A stretch of 14,618 nucleotides of DNA from an uncultured Eubacteriales bacterium (GCA_902478395.1 CABSKZ010000040.1:1-14618); one strand, 5' to 3'; counted from the stretch's first letter, positions 1 to 8,450 are shown. The notes: a model not told the origin generated them from the letters alone. A program made the numbers and translations.

Positions 1-1373
1 GGATAGAAGGCACCATCACTGCCGGCAACAATCCGGTCTTTTGCCAGTGCTTCAATGGCCTCCACCGCCCATGGAACCGTATCCAAGTCGTTAAACATTC
101 GCTTTCCTTCCTGTTGGGAAGGCTGTCCGTCAACAGCCGTAACCGTGTTGCCGCCTTTGCCTCCTCCGCTACTGCCGCCGGAGCTGCCCGAGCCGTTTGA
201 CCCGCCGCCGGAGCCGCCACCGGATTCTACGTCGGCTACCGCCTCTGCAAGCGCGTCAATAAACTGGCTAAGTGTCGTGAAATCGTTTCTGCTCGCGTCT
301 ACAACGGCTTTATTGACCTCCGTTTTCTGATTGTTATTTAAATCCAGATAATCCTGATAGGCCCCTTTGCTTTCCAGCTTGAGCACAGTTTTAAAGCTGT
401 CCAAAATTCCTTCTACCTTATCATAATTTTCATTATTGAGCCGGTAAAGGAAATCCGCCGTATGGAACTGCGTAAGCAGCTCTTCAATTCCAGAATAGGG
501 CTTGTTTGTATAAACCAGTTTGTCAATAAAAGACTGTTTGTCTGCTTCAACCTTGCTGTACAGGACGTCGTCTACTGTTTTTATGCCGACAATGGAGCAA
601 TAATCTTCCAGCAAGTCCGCTGTTTCCTGCTGCGTTTTTGACTGGTTAATTTTTTCTGCAGCCAGAGCGCCGTTAAACGTATTCTTCAGCGTTTCCGTCG
701 TGTAGTTTCCGCCTTTTTTACCCTCTGCAACCATTTTTATCACCCGGCTGCGCCCAGCTTCCTCCAGCGTACGATAATCATCCAGGAGCAGGCCGATGGT
801 CACGATGATACGCATATTCTCTTCGTCATCAATTAAAGCTTTCATCCCAGCCTCGTCTGCCTGGTTGAGCTTTTCCACAAAATTGTTTTGCGCAGCGGCG
901 CTTACATAAAAATATTCTCCCCAGAATTGTTTATCAACGGAAGCAACACCGACATAAACGGTATATTCCTCCAGCTCCGTAATTTCTTCCAGATTTTTTG
1001 CCTGAAAACGGTAGGAAAAATTCCCGGATTCATCTGTCACCGTCTGTCCGATGTTCTCCGCAAAAGTTTTAATATTTGTCTCATCAATCGTGTCTAAAGC
1101 CGCGTGGCTATCCAGAATCAGAATGGTGACGAATCTTCCCGCCGCACCACTTGCCTTGCCGCTGACGGTTATCGCATCGCCCGTGTTCTCTACACGCAGC
1201 TTATTTTCTGCCAGAAGCGGCCCTTCAGCGCCGTCCTCACGGGCCTGCACCAGATTTGCCTGTCCAAGCGTTACGCTCTCCGCCGTCTCTGCCAAAACTG
1301 ACAGGGCCGCCCCTTGCGTAAACAGCATTGCGGCCGCTAGCAACGCGGCAATCCATTTACTCTTTTTCAGCAT
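1..1373 (-). CDS. SLH-domain surface protein with Ig-like and triple helical repeats (3' end cut by window edge)
   Basis: Probably a cell-surface protein held to the wall by SLH domains; 457 codons are visible and the frame is still open at the left edge. Residues 1-28 form a signal peptide (MLKKSK start, hydrophobic core, cleavage after VLA). Residues about 30-160 look like a beta-sandwich of Ig or carboxypeptidase-regulatory type. Residues about 163-238, 239-308 and 312-383 form three divergent helical repeats, each ending in an L-x-x-F-x-x-A-like helix. A Gly/Ser-rich linker covers about 384-410. Residue 426 begins an SLH repeat (FNDLDTVPWAVEAIEAL, then IVAGSDGAFYP). The missing part probably completes SLH repeats, usually three. 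Start choice: ATG at 1373 has a strong GGAGGG site 7 bases upstream and opens the signal peptide. The start lies 17 bases inside the upstream enzyme gene, implying translational coupling. No catalytic motif was seen, so it may be a structural, binding or scaffold partner. SLH and signal peptide calls are firm; the role is inferred. Confidence 0.93.
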   Translation of the reverse strand, partial: MLKKSKWIAALLAAAMLFTQGAALSVLAETAESVTLGQANLVQAREDGAEGPLLAENKLRVENTGDAITVSGKASGAAGRFVTILILDSHAALDTIDETNIKTFAENIGQTVTDESGNFSYRFQAKNLEEITELEEYTVYVGVASVDKQFWGEYFYVSAAAQNNFVEKLNQADEAGMKALIDDEENMRIIVTIGLLLDDYRTLEEAGRSRVIKMVAEGKKGGNYTTETLKNTFNGALAAEKINQSKTQQETADLLEDYCSIVGIKTVDDVLYSKVEADKQSFIDKLVYTNKPYSGIEELLTQFHTADFLYRLNNENYDKVEGILDSFKTVLKLESKGAYQDYLDLNNNQKTEVNKAVVDASRNDFTTLSQFIDALAEAVADVESGGGSGGGSNGSGSSGGSSGGGKGGNTVTAVDGQPSQQEGKRMFNDLDTVPWAVEAIEALAKDRIVAGSDGAFY

Positions 1374-4014
1374 CTTTCTTCCCTCCAATATCAATCATTC
1401 GGCCATCCTGCCGGATGCGGAGCGCTTTTCCTCCATAGTACAGGTCCGTCACTCCGCTTCCCCATTTTGACTGCATGTAAGGGGAACCATAAAGCGGGTA
1501 GGATTTATAGTCTATTTCCTCGCCGTCTATTTTTGAAACATTTCCCTCATATTCCAGGCGCATGGTTTTCCCATTTAAGCCTTTATATTCGATAAAGGCA
1601 TCCTGTCCCGCTTGGTAATGGATCTTTTTCTCAGCCAGCTCTTTGCAGAATTCTGAAAATCCTTTCGGGTATTGCGTCGTACTGACAACTTCACACACAA
1701 AAGCAGTTTCCGGAGAATCTACCCTGGCTTCGATCCCTTCATACAGGCCGCCTTTTGTCCAGCTGTACTGTGCCTGCCCAGACACCACACCGTCCTTTAG
1801 CGGTTTCATTCCCACAAAGACAGGCCCTTTCTGCAGGAAAATCCACCCTTCTATTTCCTCTATCCGATCCATGATCTGTGTCGGGATATAAAAATGTGTA
1901 AACTGCAGCTCATCTGGCTTCACGATTTTGTGCATGCCCAGCAGCACATTTTCATTCTGAAAATAGCGGTAATCCATACAGCCGGTGTCGCCCGTCCAAT
2001 AGTTGTGCATGCTGGCCCGGTCCGCTTCCGTCCCGCCGGGGTGGCCGTCCAATATCATACCTTCCTTTGTTCTGCCCAGATATAAAGACCACGCCATTTC
2101 CTGATGCCCCTGCGGAACCCAAACGCCTTCTATATTCGGGTCGCTGTGCCTTCGCCTTAAATCTTTATCCAGCCCTGGTACCATATCATATTGATTAATC
2201 GCACCCATTGCATAATCCGGCGTCTGGTAAAGATACGTTTTTACGCTTTCTGTGACGGATGGGTCGTCCGGAATATGGAATGTGCTGGCGCGTTCCCTTT
2301 GGATAAATTCCTTTTTCCGGTCAGCCGCCATGGCGATGACCAGGTCTGTCGGAACATATTTTGACAATGGCATTACAATGGTATTGCAGAGGGCCGGATA
2401 ATCCTCTTTGATATTCCCCATGCTTTCCCCGGTCAGCATCGCAACCACGGACATACCCGCTTCCAGATATACTCCGTTATAGGCCCTGCTTTTTGCCCCG
2501 GTGGACATACCGTCAAGCGAGTGCAGCGCTTTTGCCGCCAAGAGGACTTCCAACGCTCCCACAGCCAGTTGTTTTGTCTCGGCGTCTTCAACCCAGTCCG
2601 CAATGAAAACCAGTGCTATGGCCGAGGTCCCGAAATATAAACCGTTAAACTCAATCCAGCCATATTTCATACGCCGTGTGAGCAGCTTTGATATGGCTTT
2701 TTTATAAAGCTGTATATTCTCTCGTCCGGCTTTGCCGTTCCACATCACATTGTCCGGCCACATCTCGCTGGCAACCATTCCAGCGCCCAGATAAGTGAGT
2801 AAATGGTTTTCTGACAGGACATATTCTTCTGTACAATATTCCGCCTTCTTTAAATAATCCTCCAGATAGTCCCATGCCTCCTGCGAAATATCTGACTTGC
2901 CGTAAAGCAGCTTCCGAATCAGCAGCATCTGTATCTGGAAAAAGTCCGACATCGCCAGGCCGTGTCCCTTTTGTTCCAATTCCCATCTAGATACATCAAC
3001 CATCCAATGGATTTGCCTGTCATAATTCTGTTCGTTGGGATCCAGCATAATTTTTGCGGCAATCTGTCTTGTCCTGCGCGCCATCTCCGGATACATATCT
3101 TCATCGTAACAAAAGTTTGACTCAAAGCCGCGGCGCATAATAAACATCGTGGACATCTGGCGTTTTTTCATCGTGGCGCGGACATATTCCGGCCTCGTCA
3201 TTCCGCCATGAGTAAGCCGGAGCGTCAGGAACGCTGTTTTTCCCTGGCAGCTGCATTCAAGCTGTACTTCAGCGCCCTCCTCCGCCTCCGGAGAAAAACG
3301 GACCGAATTTGTATCCTGTAAAACCTCCGCCGCCCCGTCCGCGGAACATACCGCCCAGCTTATCCCGTCCGTGTCAGACAAATACGCCGTCGCCCCATTT
3401 TCATACTGCGCGGAGACCGCGGCAAGCTCCTTGAGCTGAACAATGTCAAAAACGTTCACGCATACGCCTGCCGGAACTACGGAAAGCGACGCTATGCCGC
3501 CTTCCGGATTTTCCTGTTCTAGTGCTTCATACCGTACATCTTTCAGCTCTACCGCACAATTGCTGGCTCGGAAACAGAATCCCCCCTCTGCCGCTGTTTT
3601 AAAATTGTAGTATTTCGTCTCGTTCCCAATGGCAAAAATGAATTGATCCCGGCAAGCCGTAACGGTGAATGAGGTCCATTCCGCGCCGACTCCCTCAATT
3701 CCATCGGTCAACGATGCGCCGATATTCAAGTAATCCGGCGCGCCGTCCATTCCAACGTTATATCCCATTGTAACGGGCGCATTCAGCCCCATATTGACAG
3801 CAAACGTAATGGGCATGTGTTTATCAAATTCCTTCTGCGGCGGCCTGCGCACAACAACTTCAAATCCGCTGCGCAGCAGGGATGGGTCAAGCATTTTTTT
3901 CTCAAACTTAACCTGGCCGCAAATTTTATAATCGCACCGAAGTTCCTCGCCGTATATCCGGCTCATTTCATTTTCCAAATGCAGTATTATATTCTCTGAC
4001 AAAACCTGTCCCAT
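1357..4014 (-). CDS. Putative polysaccharide-lyase-like enzyme without signal peptide (885 aa)
   Basis: Likely a glycan-cleaving enzyme; the family is not recognised by name. Order of parts: a truncated LamG-like beta-sandwich (about 15-160, with the GGFCFRASNC motif), an Ig-like domain (about 165-275), a long helical region resembling an (alpha/alpha) toroid (about 280-630), and a C-terminal beta-rich region (about 635-885). Motifs shared with its two neighbours are SENH (His404), GAKSR, WVPQGHQE (His637), HNYWTGD (Tyr672), NENVLLGMH and GLNGKTMRLEY. The protein begins with hydrophilic residues and has no signal peptide, unlike the 1473-residue paralogue. By alignment by eye it starts inside the LamG module, lacking its first strands. 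The ATG at 4014 is 5 bases after the previous stop, with GAGAGG 8 bases upstream. A TGA at 4027-4029 closes the frame, so no longer start exists. It could work in the cytoplasm on imported oligosaccharides, be released by another route, or be a copy losing function; the intact 885-codon frame argues against simple decay. Confidence 0.9.
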   Translation of the reverse strand: MGQVLSENIILHLENEMSRIYGEELRCDYKICGQVKFEKKMLDPSLLRSGFEVVVRRPPQKEFDKHMPITFAVNMGLNAPVTMGYNVGMDGAPDYLNIGASLTDGIEGVGAEWTSFTVTACRDQFIFAIGNETKYYNFKTAAEGGFCFRASNCAVELKDVRYEALEQENPEGGIASLSVVPAGVCVNVFDIVQLKELAAVSAQYENGATAYLSDTDGISWAVCSADGAAEVLQDTNSVRFSPEAEEGAEVQLECSCQGKTAFLTLRLTHGGMTRPEYVRATMKKRQMSTMFIMRRGFESNFCYDEDMYPEMARRTRQIAAKIMLDPNEQNYDRQIHWMVDVSRWELEQKGHGLAMSDFFQIQMLLIRKLLYGKSDISQEAWDYLEDYLKKAEYCTEEYVLSENHLLTYLGAGMVASEMWPDNVMWNGKAGRENIQLYKKAISKLLTRRMKYGWIEFNGLYFGTSAIALVFIADWVEDAETKQLAVGALEVLLAAKALHSLDGMSTGAKSRAYNGVYLEAGMSVVAMLTGESMGNIKEDYPALCNTIVMPLSKYVPTDLVIAMAADRKKEFIQRERASTFHIPDDPSVTESVKTYLYQTPDYAMGAINQYDMVPGLDKDLRRRHSDPNIEGVWVPQGHQEMAWSLYLGRTKEGMILDGHPGGTEADRASMHNYWTGDTGCMDYRYFQNENVLLGMHKIVKPDELQFTHFYIPTQIMDRIEEIEGWIFLQKGPVFVGMKPLKDGVVSGQAQYSWTKGGLYEGIEARVDSPETAFVCEVVSTTQYPKGFSEFCKELAEKKIHYQAGQDAFIEYKGLNGKTMRLEYEGNVSKIDGEEIDYKSYPLYGSPYMQSKWGSGVTDLYYGGKALRIRQDGRMIDIGGKKDAEKE
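1381..1386 (-). promoter_or_regulatory. Ribosome binding site of the SLH protein gene
   Basis: GGAGGG on the minus strand, 7 bases before the ATG at 1373. It lies wholly inside the last codons of the upstream enzyme gene, so ribosomes finishing that gene pass directly over it. It decides the start of the SLH gene. Confidence 0.8.
2731..2762. repeat. Copy 1 of a 32-base perfect direct repeat shared by two paralogous enzyme genes
   Basis: This stretch in the 885-residue enzyme gene is identical base for base to 5370-5401 in the 1473-residue enzyme gene. Both encode the WPDNVMWNGK segment just after the SENH motif. Identity includes all synonymous positions, although the flanks have diverged. 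The matching part of the third paralogue (around 11847-11878) encodes WPEAVMHNGK and is not identical. It is a trace of duplication or gene conversion, not a mobile element. Confidence 0.85.
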
Positions 4015-4019
4015 AACCC

Positions 4020-7000
4020 TTACCTCTCAAACTCTGTCATTTTACCGTCTTTCGAAACATGGTAGCCTTTTCCCTTATACATGACGTCGATTTCTCCGGT
4101 GCCCCACTCCGCCTGCAAATACGGCGTATCGTAGAGTGGATATGAATTCCAATCAATCAAATGGTCATCCAGATATGACATGGTTCCGTCATATTCGAGC
4201 CGCATCGTCTTTCCATTTAATCCGGTATATTCTATATAGTGCCCGTCCGTTGTGCTATAGCTGATTTTCTTCCCTTTCAGGTCTTCCCGGAACTGGTCAA
4301 AGCCCTGTGTGTACTGGTCCTTGTCCACAACCTCCAGAACGAACGCTGTTTTCGGGGAGTCAATTATCGCCTCTTTGTTAGCCCACGTACCATTGGTCGT
4401 CCAGGTATACTGCGGTTCTGAGGTAACCGTCCCGTTCTTGAGCATCTTAATGCCTACATAAACGTCACCTTTCCTCAGGAATACCCAACCATCCTCTTCC
4501 ACGACCTCATCAAAGGAATTGCGCGGAATATAGAAGTGTGTGAACTGCGCCTCCGTCGTAACGGTTACATTATGCATTCCTAAAATCACGTTTTCATTCT
4601 GGAAATAACGGTAGTCCATACATGCCACATCACCAGTCCAGTAGTTATGCTGGCCGCTGACGTCCGCGGAATTTTTTGACGGGTGCGAATCAAAAATGAT
4701 ACAATCCTTTGTCTTCCCGATATAGAGCGACCACGGCAATTCCTGGTGGCCCTGCGGCACCCAGGTATTAATTCCTTCGTAAAGCATACTAGGCTTACGG
4801 AGGTTGACCAGGCCGGTAACCCTTTCGAACTGGTTAATAGCCCCCATACCGTAATCTTCCGTTACGTAATTGTATTTTTTCATGCTTTCTGTGATACCCG
4901 GGTCATCCGGCAACTGGAATGCCTGATGGCGCTCCCTGCTTTCATACTCCTTGCTGCGGTCTGACGCAATGGAAAGCAGCGTGTCCGAAGGCTGCCAGTC
5001 GCACAGCAGCATTGTAATCGTCGCCATTCCGGAGGGGAAATTTTCCTGGTGCGTTCCCATGTCGTTGCCCAGCAATGTGTAGAGCGCAATCGTGCCGCCC
5101 TCCAGCCAGATAGTGCTGTAAACACGGCTTTTGGCGCCGAACGCGAAACCATCCAGGCTGTTGTTTAAGAAGTCAGCAAGCATAACCTCCAGTGCGCTGT
5201 TCGCCATCTGCAACACTTCTTCATCCTGTACCCAGCCGTTGATAAAGGTCAGTGCGGTCGCAGATATCGCCATGTACATACCGTCGTTTTCCACCCAGCC
5301 GAACCTCAGCCGCCGTTCTAGGAAGTCAAGTATATCTTTTTTATAAAGCGCGGCGTTTTCGCGCCCTGTTTTGCCGTTCCACATCACATTGTCCGGCCAC
5401 AGCTCAGAGACTACCATACCGTTGCCAAGATACACGATCTGATGGTTTTCCGATACGCCGCTGTTGCGGAATGGGTATTCCGCACTCTTCAAATAATTAT
5501 CAAGGTAATCCCAGGTTTCCTGTGAGACATTTGCCTTGCCGTACAGGAAACTGCGGAGCTGGATCAGCTGGCTCTGATAGAAGTCCGCACACGCCATCCC
5601 GTGGCCAAAGCTTTCTACCTCATGGATGCAGAGGTCAACTGCCCATTTTATATATTCGTCGTAGTTTCTTTCCTTCGGCTCGAGCATGATTTTCCCAAGC
5701 GGCATGCGCGGCCTGTTTTGCATATTATTAAACTTCGTCGGAGAGAAAATATCCGGATCGTTATTCATGGACGAATCCAGCCCACGCCGCATCCCGATCA
5801 TCTGGTTCATCTGGCGTTTTCTCATGTTATCACGCAGATATTCGAGTTTGTCCATTCCTCCGTCCGTCAAGCGAAGCGTAACATCTACGGTCTGCCCGTC
5901 ATATTTGGCGCGCAGGACAACGGTATCTCCCGGTTTGGCCGCCTCCGTAAACCGGACGGTGTCCGTTTCAAAAAGTTCGACGAGTTCGCCGCCGGAAACA
6001 ACCTCCCAGCGCATGCCCATCTCTTTTGAAATGTACCGGTCAATCCCGTTTTCATAATGCGCCTGTACGCCAGTCAGTTCCCCAAGCTTACGGGTGTCGT
6101 AAATGCTCACCGGAAATTCCGGAATGATTGCCGACAGGCCTGTAATATTTTCCTCAAGGTAATAATTGCTGTCCGTTGTCTCCGCCTTTAAGTCGTCGAC
6201 ATAGACCGTACAGTTGCTGCTGCGCAGGGCGAAACCGCCAGTCAGCTCTACATTATAATCGTACGTTCTGGTGTAATCACCGATTTTGAAAATAGACTGG
6301 TTTTTATTCACCGTAATAGAGAAATCAACCCAGTCGTCCCCCGTGCGTTCAATGTTGTCGCTCATCGCCATGGAAATCGACAAATAATCCTGTTTCCCAT
6401 CCATTCCAACATGGTAAATAAACGGAACCGTCGCCTGGGTATCGATATTGTTTTCATATGCCCGCCGTCTGGTCACGACTTCAAACGCGCTGCGGTACAA
6501 CTCCGGATCAATAACGCGTTTTACAAACTTCATGCGCCCGCTTATGGTGTAATCCGTCCAATAATTCATGCCCAGTGTCGGTGTGAGTTCATCTTCAATT
6601 TTTATCACATGGTTGCCGCCGTCTTCAACAATATTGTCTTTTAATAAAGAAGCAAACTGGCCTTCCGCTGATTCAAAATTGTCTTCATATACCGTTGCGA
6701 ATTCTGGAGCGCTTACGCGCACCCCGTTGTAAGGCCCATCCCACGTTACCGATGCGTCAAACAGTTGCTCCAGGCATTTTACCGGGAACATCGCTACATT
6801 GTTTATCAGTTCCGGCATTTTGTTCAGCATGACGATTTCGCCGTTCTTCGTCGCCATCTGGGAGTTCAGCATTAAGGTAATCTGGTCCCCGTTTTGGAAG
6901 TCCAGCAAAATCTTGCCTGTCGCGCTGTCTACAGTAATATCCGCATTCAAGGCGTGGAAAAATTCTTTAATCGGCACCATGGTTGTACCTTCAATGATTT

Positions 7001-8441
7001 TGCATTGCGGACTGTAAGTCTGGTGCTGTCCATTTACAATGAATCGGACGTATTTTTCCAGGTTCTGATATGTCGTAATTGGCGACATATTGTGCTGCAA
7101 CCCTGTTTCCACAACGGAAGCGCTGACCCCGCTGCCGCTTCCCTTCACCCGCAGGTCTTCCTCAGAAAATGAATAGCCCGCATACCGTTCCAAGTCCTCT
7201 GCCGAAGGCACTTCATATGCCATGCCGGAGATATGAAGCGTCCCGAACCGAGCTACCGCTTTGGAACTCATCATACTGATGTAGCCCTCCGTGAATTGGC
7301 CGTTGGAGGCGTTAATCACTTCCTGTCCGTCTACTGTTACAACAAATTGGTCTCCCTTTGCAGATAAATGTATATTTGCCGTCTTTCCGGCAACCGCATT
7401 GGTTTGCCCTTCAATCATAAACCCAGTGTTTGCATCACGTAGGGTTATCTTCCCTTTTTTATCCAAATAAAGCAAGTAGCCGGCATCGGTATAGCTTTGA
7501 TACGGCGACTGGCTGCGCAGCAGGATGCCCGCCTTCGCGTCAGACGGACTGGACTCGTCAATCAGGACCGCAAAGTCCGTTTCAAAATCGCTGAAGTTAT
7601 ATTTTTTAAGCGCCATGGTATTGCTGACATTCTGCGGGGAATCAACGGTGAGCGCGCCGTCCGCGGCGCTCCATAGTCCGGAGTTGATCTGCCACACTTC
7701 CTCGTCGACTGTCTGGAACGACTCTGTGAAGTCTACCGCTTCCTTGCTCATCGAACTGCCCGCCTGTTTCACCATCCCCGCGGCTTTGAAGGCATCTTCA
7801 GAAATGGTATACATTTTAAAGTTATCCAGCAGAAAGTCTGACGGCGTACGCTGGTCAAATGCAAGACGTGTTGGCATGTTTCCTGCTTTGGGAAGCAGGA
7901 ACGGCATGTTGTTTAAAATAACAGTATCATCTAAAATGATATGGTACGTCTGTCCCTCTGCCTCGGCAGTTGTGTTGATTAAAAGTTTCATGTTGTGCCA
8001 CTGCCCGGCGGTGCATTTCGCCGTAATTGTCGTGCCTCCCTGGCCGTTTGTTGCGAAACCCAGTCCCTCAAACCGCAAAGACAGCGCACGGCTGCTGAAA
8101 TCGGCTCCGCCGTAAACGTTGATAAATCCATAAACGCTGGCATCAGCCATTTTCATGTCAAAATCCAGCGCTATGTACTGCTGCGTCGTATCCAGCGGAA
8201 TGCGGAGCAAAGGAAAGCCCACATCCCGGTTTGCCCCGTTATGTTTCATCCGGACGACATCGTTGCCGTCTTCAGAGATCACATCCACTACGCCTTCATC
8301 ATTTGGCAGGAAGGTCAGGTTGTCTACACTATCATCCACATTGTAATAAAAATCCGCCGCACTCACTGTTCCAGCCCAGCCTATCCCCATGGTAAAAAGC
8401 AAGCCGGTGACCAGCAGCAGCGCGCATAGCCTTTTCTTCAT
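4020..8441 (-). CDS. Secreted modular polysaccharide-lyase-like enzyme with copper-amine-oxidase-N-like module (1473 aa)
   Basis: Likely an exported glycan-active enzyme. Residues 1-28 are a signal peptide (KKR start, cleavage after VSA). Next come a LamG-like domain shared with the two genes upstream (about 30-220) and a second beta-sandwich of DUF1080/LamG type (about 237-410; the stretch WQINSGLWSAADGAL is typical). Then follows a copper-amine-oxidase-N-like module (about 455-580; FIVNGQ, GTTMVPIKEF, NNVAMFPVKCLEQLF), a non-catalytic domain common in exported Bacillota proteins. A third LamG-like domain (about 584-750), an Ig-like domain (about 758-860), a helical toroid-like region (about 862-1225) and a beta-rich tail (about 1230-1473) complete it. 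Shared motifs are SENH (His1000), FGAKSR, WVPQGHQE (His1232), HNYWTGD (Tyr1267) and NENVILGMH. No SLH, LPXTG or C-terminal membrane anchor is seen. AAAGGAGA lies 9 bases before the ATG. It may be wall-associated through its binding modules; the substrate is unknown. Gene certain, enzyme class moderately likely. Confidence 0.92.
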   Translation of the reverse strand: MKKRLCALLLVTGLLFTMGIGWAGTVSAADFYYNVDDSVDNLTFLPNDEGVVDVISEDGNDVVRMKHNGANRDVGFPLLRIPLDTTQQYIALDFDMKMADASVYGFINVYGGADFSSRALSLRFEGLGFATNGQGGTTITAKCTAGQWHNMKLLINTTAEAEGQTYHIILDDTVILNNMPFLLPKAGNMPTRLAFDQRTPSDFLLDNFKMYTISEDAFKAAGMVKQAGSSMSKEAVDFTESFQTVDEEVWQINSGLWSAADGALTVDSPQNVSNTMALKKYNFSDFETDFAVLIDESSPSDAKAGILLRSQSPYQSYTDAGYLLYLDKKGKITLRDANTGFMIEGQTNAVAGKTANIHLSAKGDQFVVTVDGQEVINASNGQFTEGYISMMSSKAVARFGTLHISGMAYEVPSAEDLERYAGYSFSEEDLRVKGSGSGVSASVVETGLQHNMSPITTYQNLEKYVRFIVNGQHQTYSPQCKIIEGTTMVPIKEFFHALNADITVDSATGKILLDFQNGDQITLMLNSQMATKNGEIVMLNKMPELINNVAMFPVKCLEQLFDASVTWDGPYNGVRVSAPEFATVYEDNFESAEGQFASLLKDNIVEDGGNHVIKIEDELTPTLGMNYWTDYTISGRMKFVKRVIDPELYRSAFEVVTRRRAYENNIDTQATVPFIYHVGMDGKQDYLSISMAMSDNIERTGDDWVDFSITVNKNQSIFKIGDYTRTYDYNVELTGGFALRSSNCTVYVDDLKAETTDSNYYLEENITGLSAIIPEFPVSIYDTRKLGELTGVQAHYENGIDRYISKEMGMRWEVVSGGELVELFETDTVRFTEAAKPGDTVVLRAKYDGQTVDVTLRLTDGGMDKLEYLRDNMRKRQMNQMIGMRRGLDSSMNNDPDIFSPTKFNNMQNRPRMPLGKIMLEPKERNYDEYIKWAVDLCIHEVESFGHGMACADFYQSQLIQLRSFLYGKANVSQETWDYLDNYLKSAEYPFRNSGVSENHQIVYLGNGMVVSELWPDNVMWNGKTGRENAALYKKDILDFLERRLRFGWVENDGMYMAISATALTFINGWVQDEEVLQMANSALEVMLADFLNNSLDGFAFGAKSRVYSTIWLEGGTIALYTLLGNDMGTHQENFPSGMATITMLLCDWQPSDTLLSIASDRSKEYESRERHQAFQLPDDPGITESMKKYNYVTEDYGMGAINQFERVTGLVNLRKPSMLYEGINTWVPQGHQELPWSLYIGKTKDCIIFDSHPSKNSADVSGQHNYWTGDVACMDYRYFQNENVILGMHNVTVTTEAQFTHFYIPRNSFDEVVEEDGWVFLRKGDVYVGIKMLKNGTVTSEPQYTWTTNGTWANKEAIIDSPKTAFVLEVVDKDQYTQGFDQFREDLKGKKISYSTTDGHYIEYTGLNGKTMRLEYDGTMSYLDDHLIDWNSYPLYDTPYLQAEWGTGEIDVMYKGKGYHVSKDGKMTEFER
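5370..5401. repeat. Copy 2 of the 32-base perfect direct repeat
   Basis: Partner of the copy at 2731-2762, in the same orientation and at the equivalent place of the homologous catalytic region. The distance between the copies, about 2.64 kb, equals roughly one catalytic module, which makes the pair a possible substrate for homologous recombination that would swap or delete modules. Confidence 0.85.
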
Positions 8442-8450
8442 TACATATCG

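Noticed and set aside
55..330. Plus-strand proline-rich reading frame of 91 codons
   Set aside because: It is the antisense of the Gly/Ser linker and SLH start of the surface protein; Gly/Ser codons read backwards give the Pro/Ala/Thr-rich text. It has no ribosome binding site.
1357..4014. Assignment to polysaccharide lyase family 8 (hyaluronate/chondroitin/xanthan lyases)
   Set aside because: The overall layout is similar, but I do not see the Asn-Trp-Trp-rich segment of that family. The conserved SENH, WVPQGHQE and YWTGD motifs are not ones I can tie to it, so only a general lyase-like call is made.
4012..4030. Programmed frameshift joining the 1473- and 885-residue enzymes
   Set aside because: The frames differ by one base and could be joined by a -1 shift, but no X-XXY-YYZ slippery heptamer or following hairpin is seen, and the ATG at 4014 with a purine-rich site upstream explains translation of the second gene.
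7525..8115. Plus-strand reading frame of 196 codons, the longest on that strand
   Set aside because: It lies wholly opposite the signal-bearing 1473-residue enzyme gene, has a Ser/Ala/Leu-rich composition typical of antisense reading, no domain and no ribosome binding site.
8350..8441. Lipoprotein signal for the 1473-residue enzyme because of an early Cys
   Set aside because: The Cys is at residue 6, before the hydrophobic core, and no L-x-G/A-C lipobox is present; cleavage after VSA at residue 28 is the better reading.
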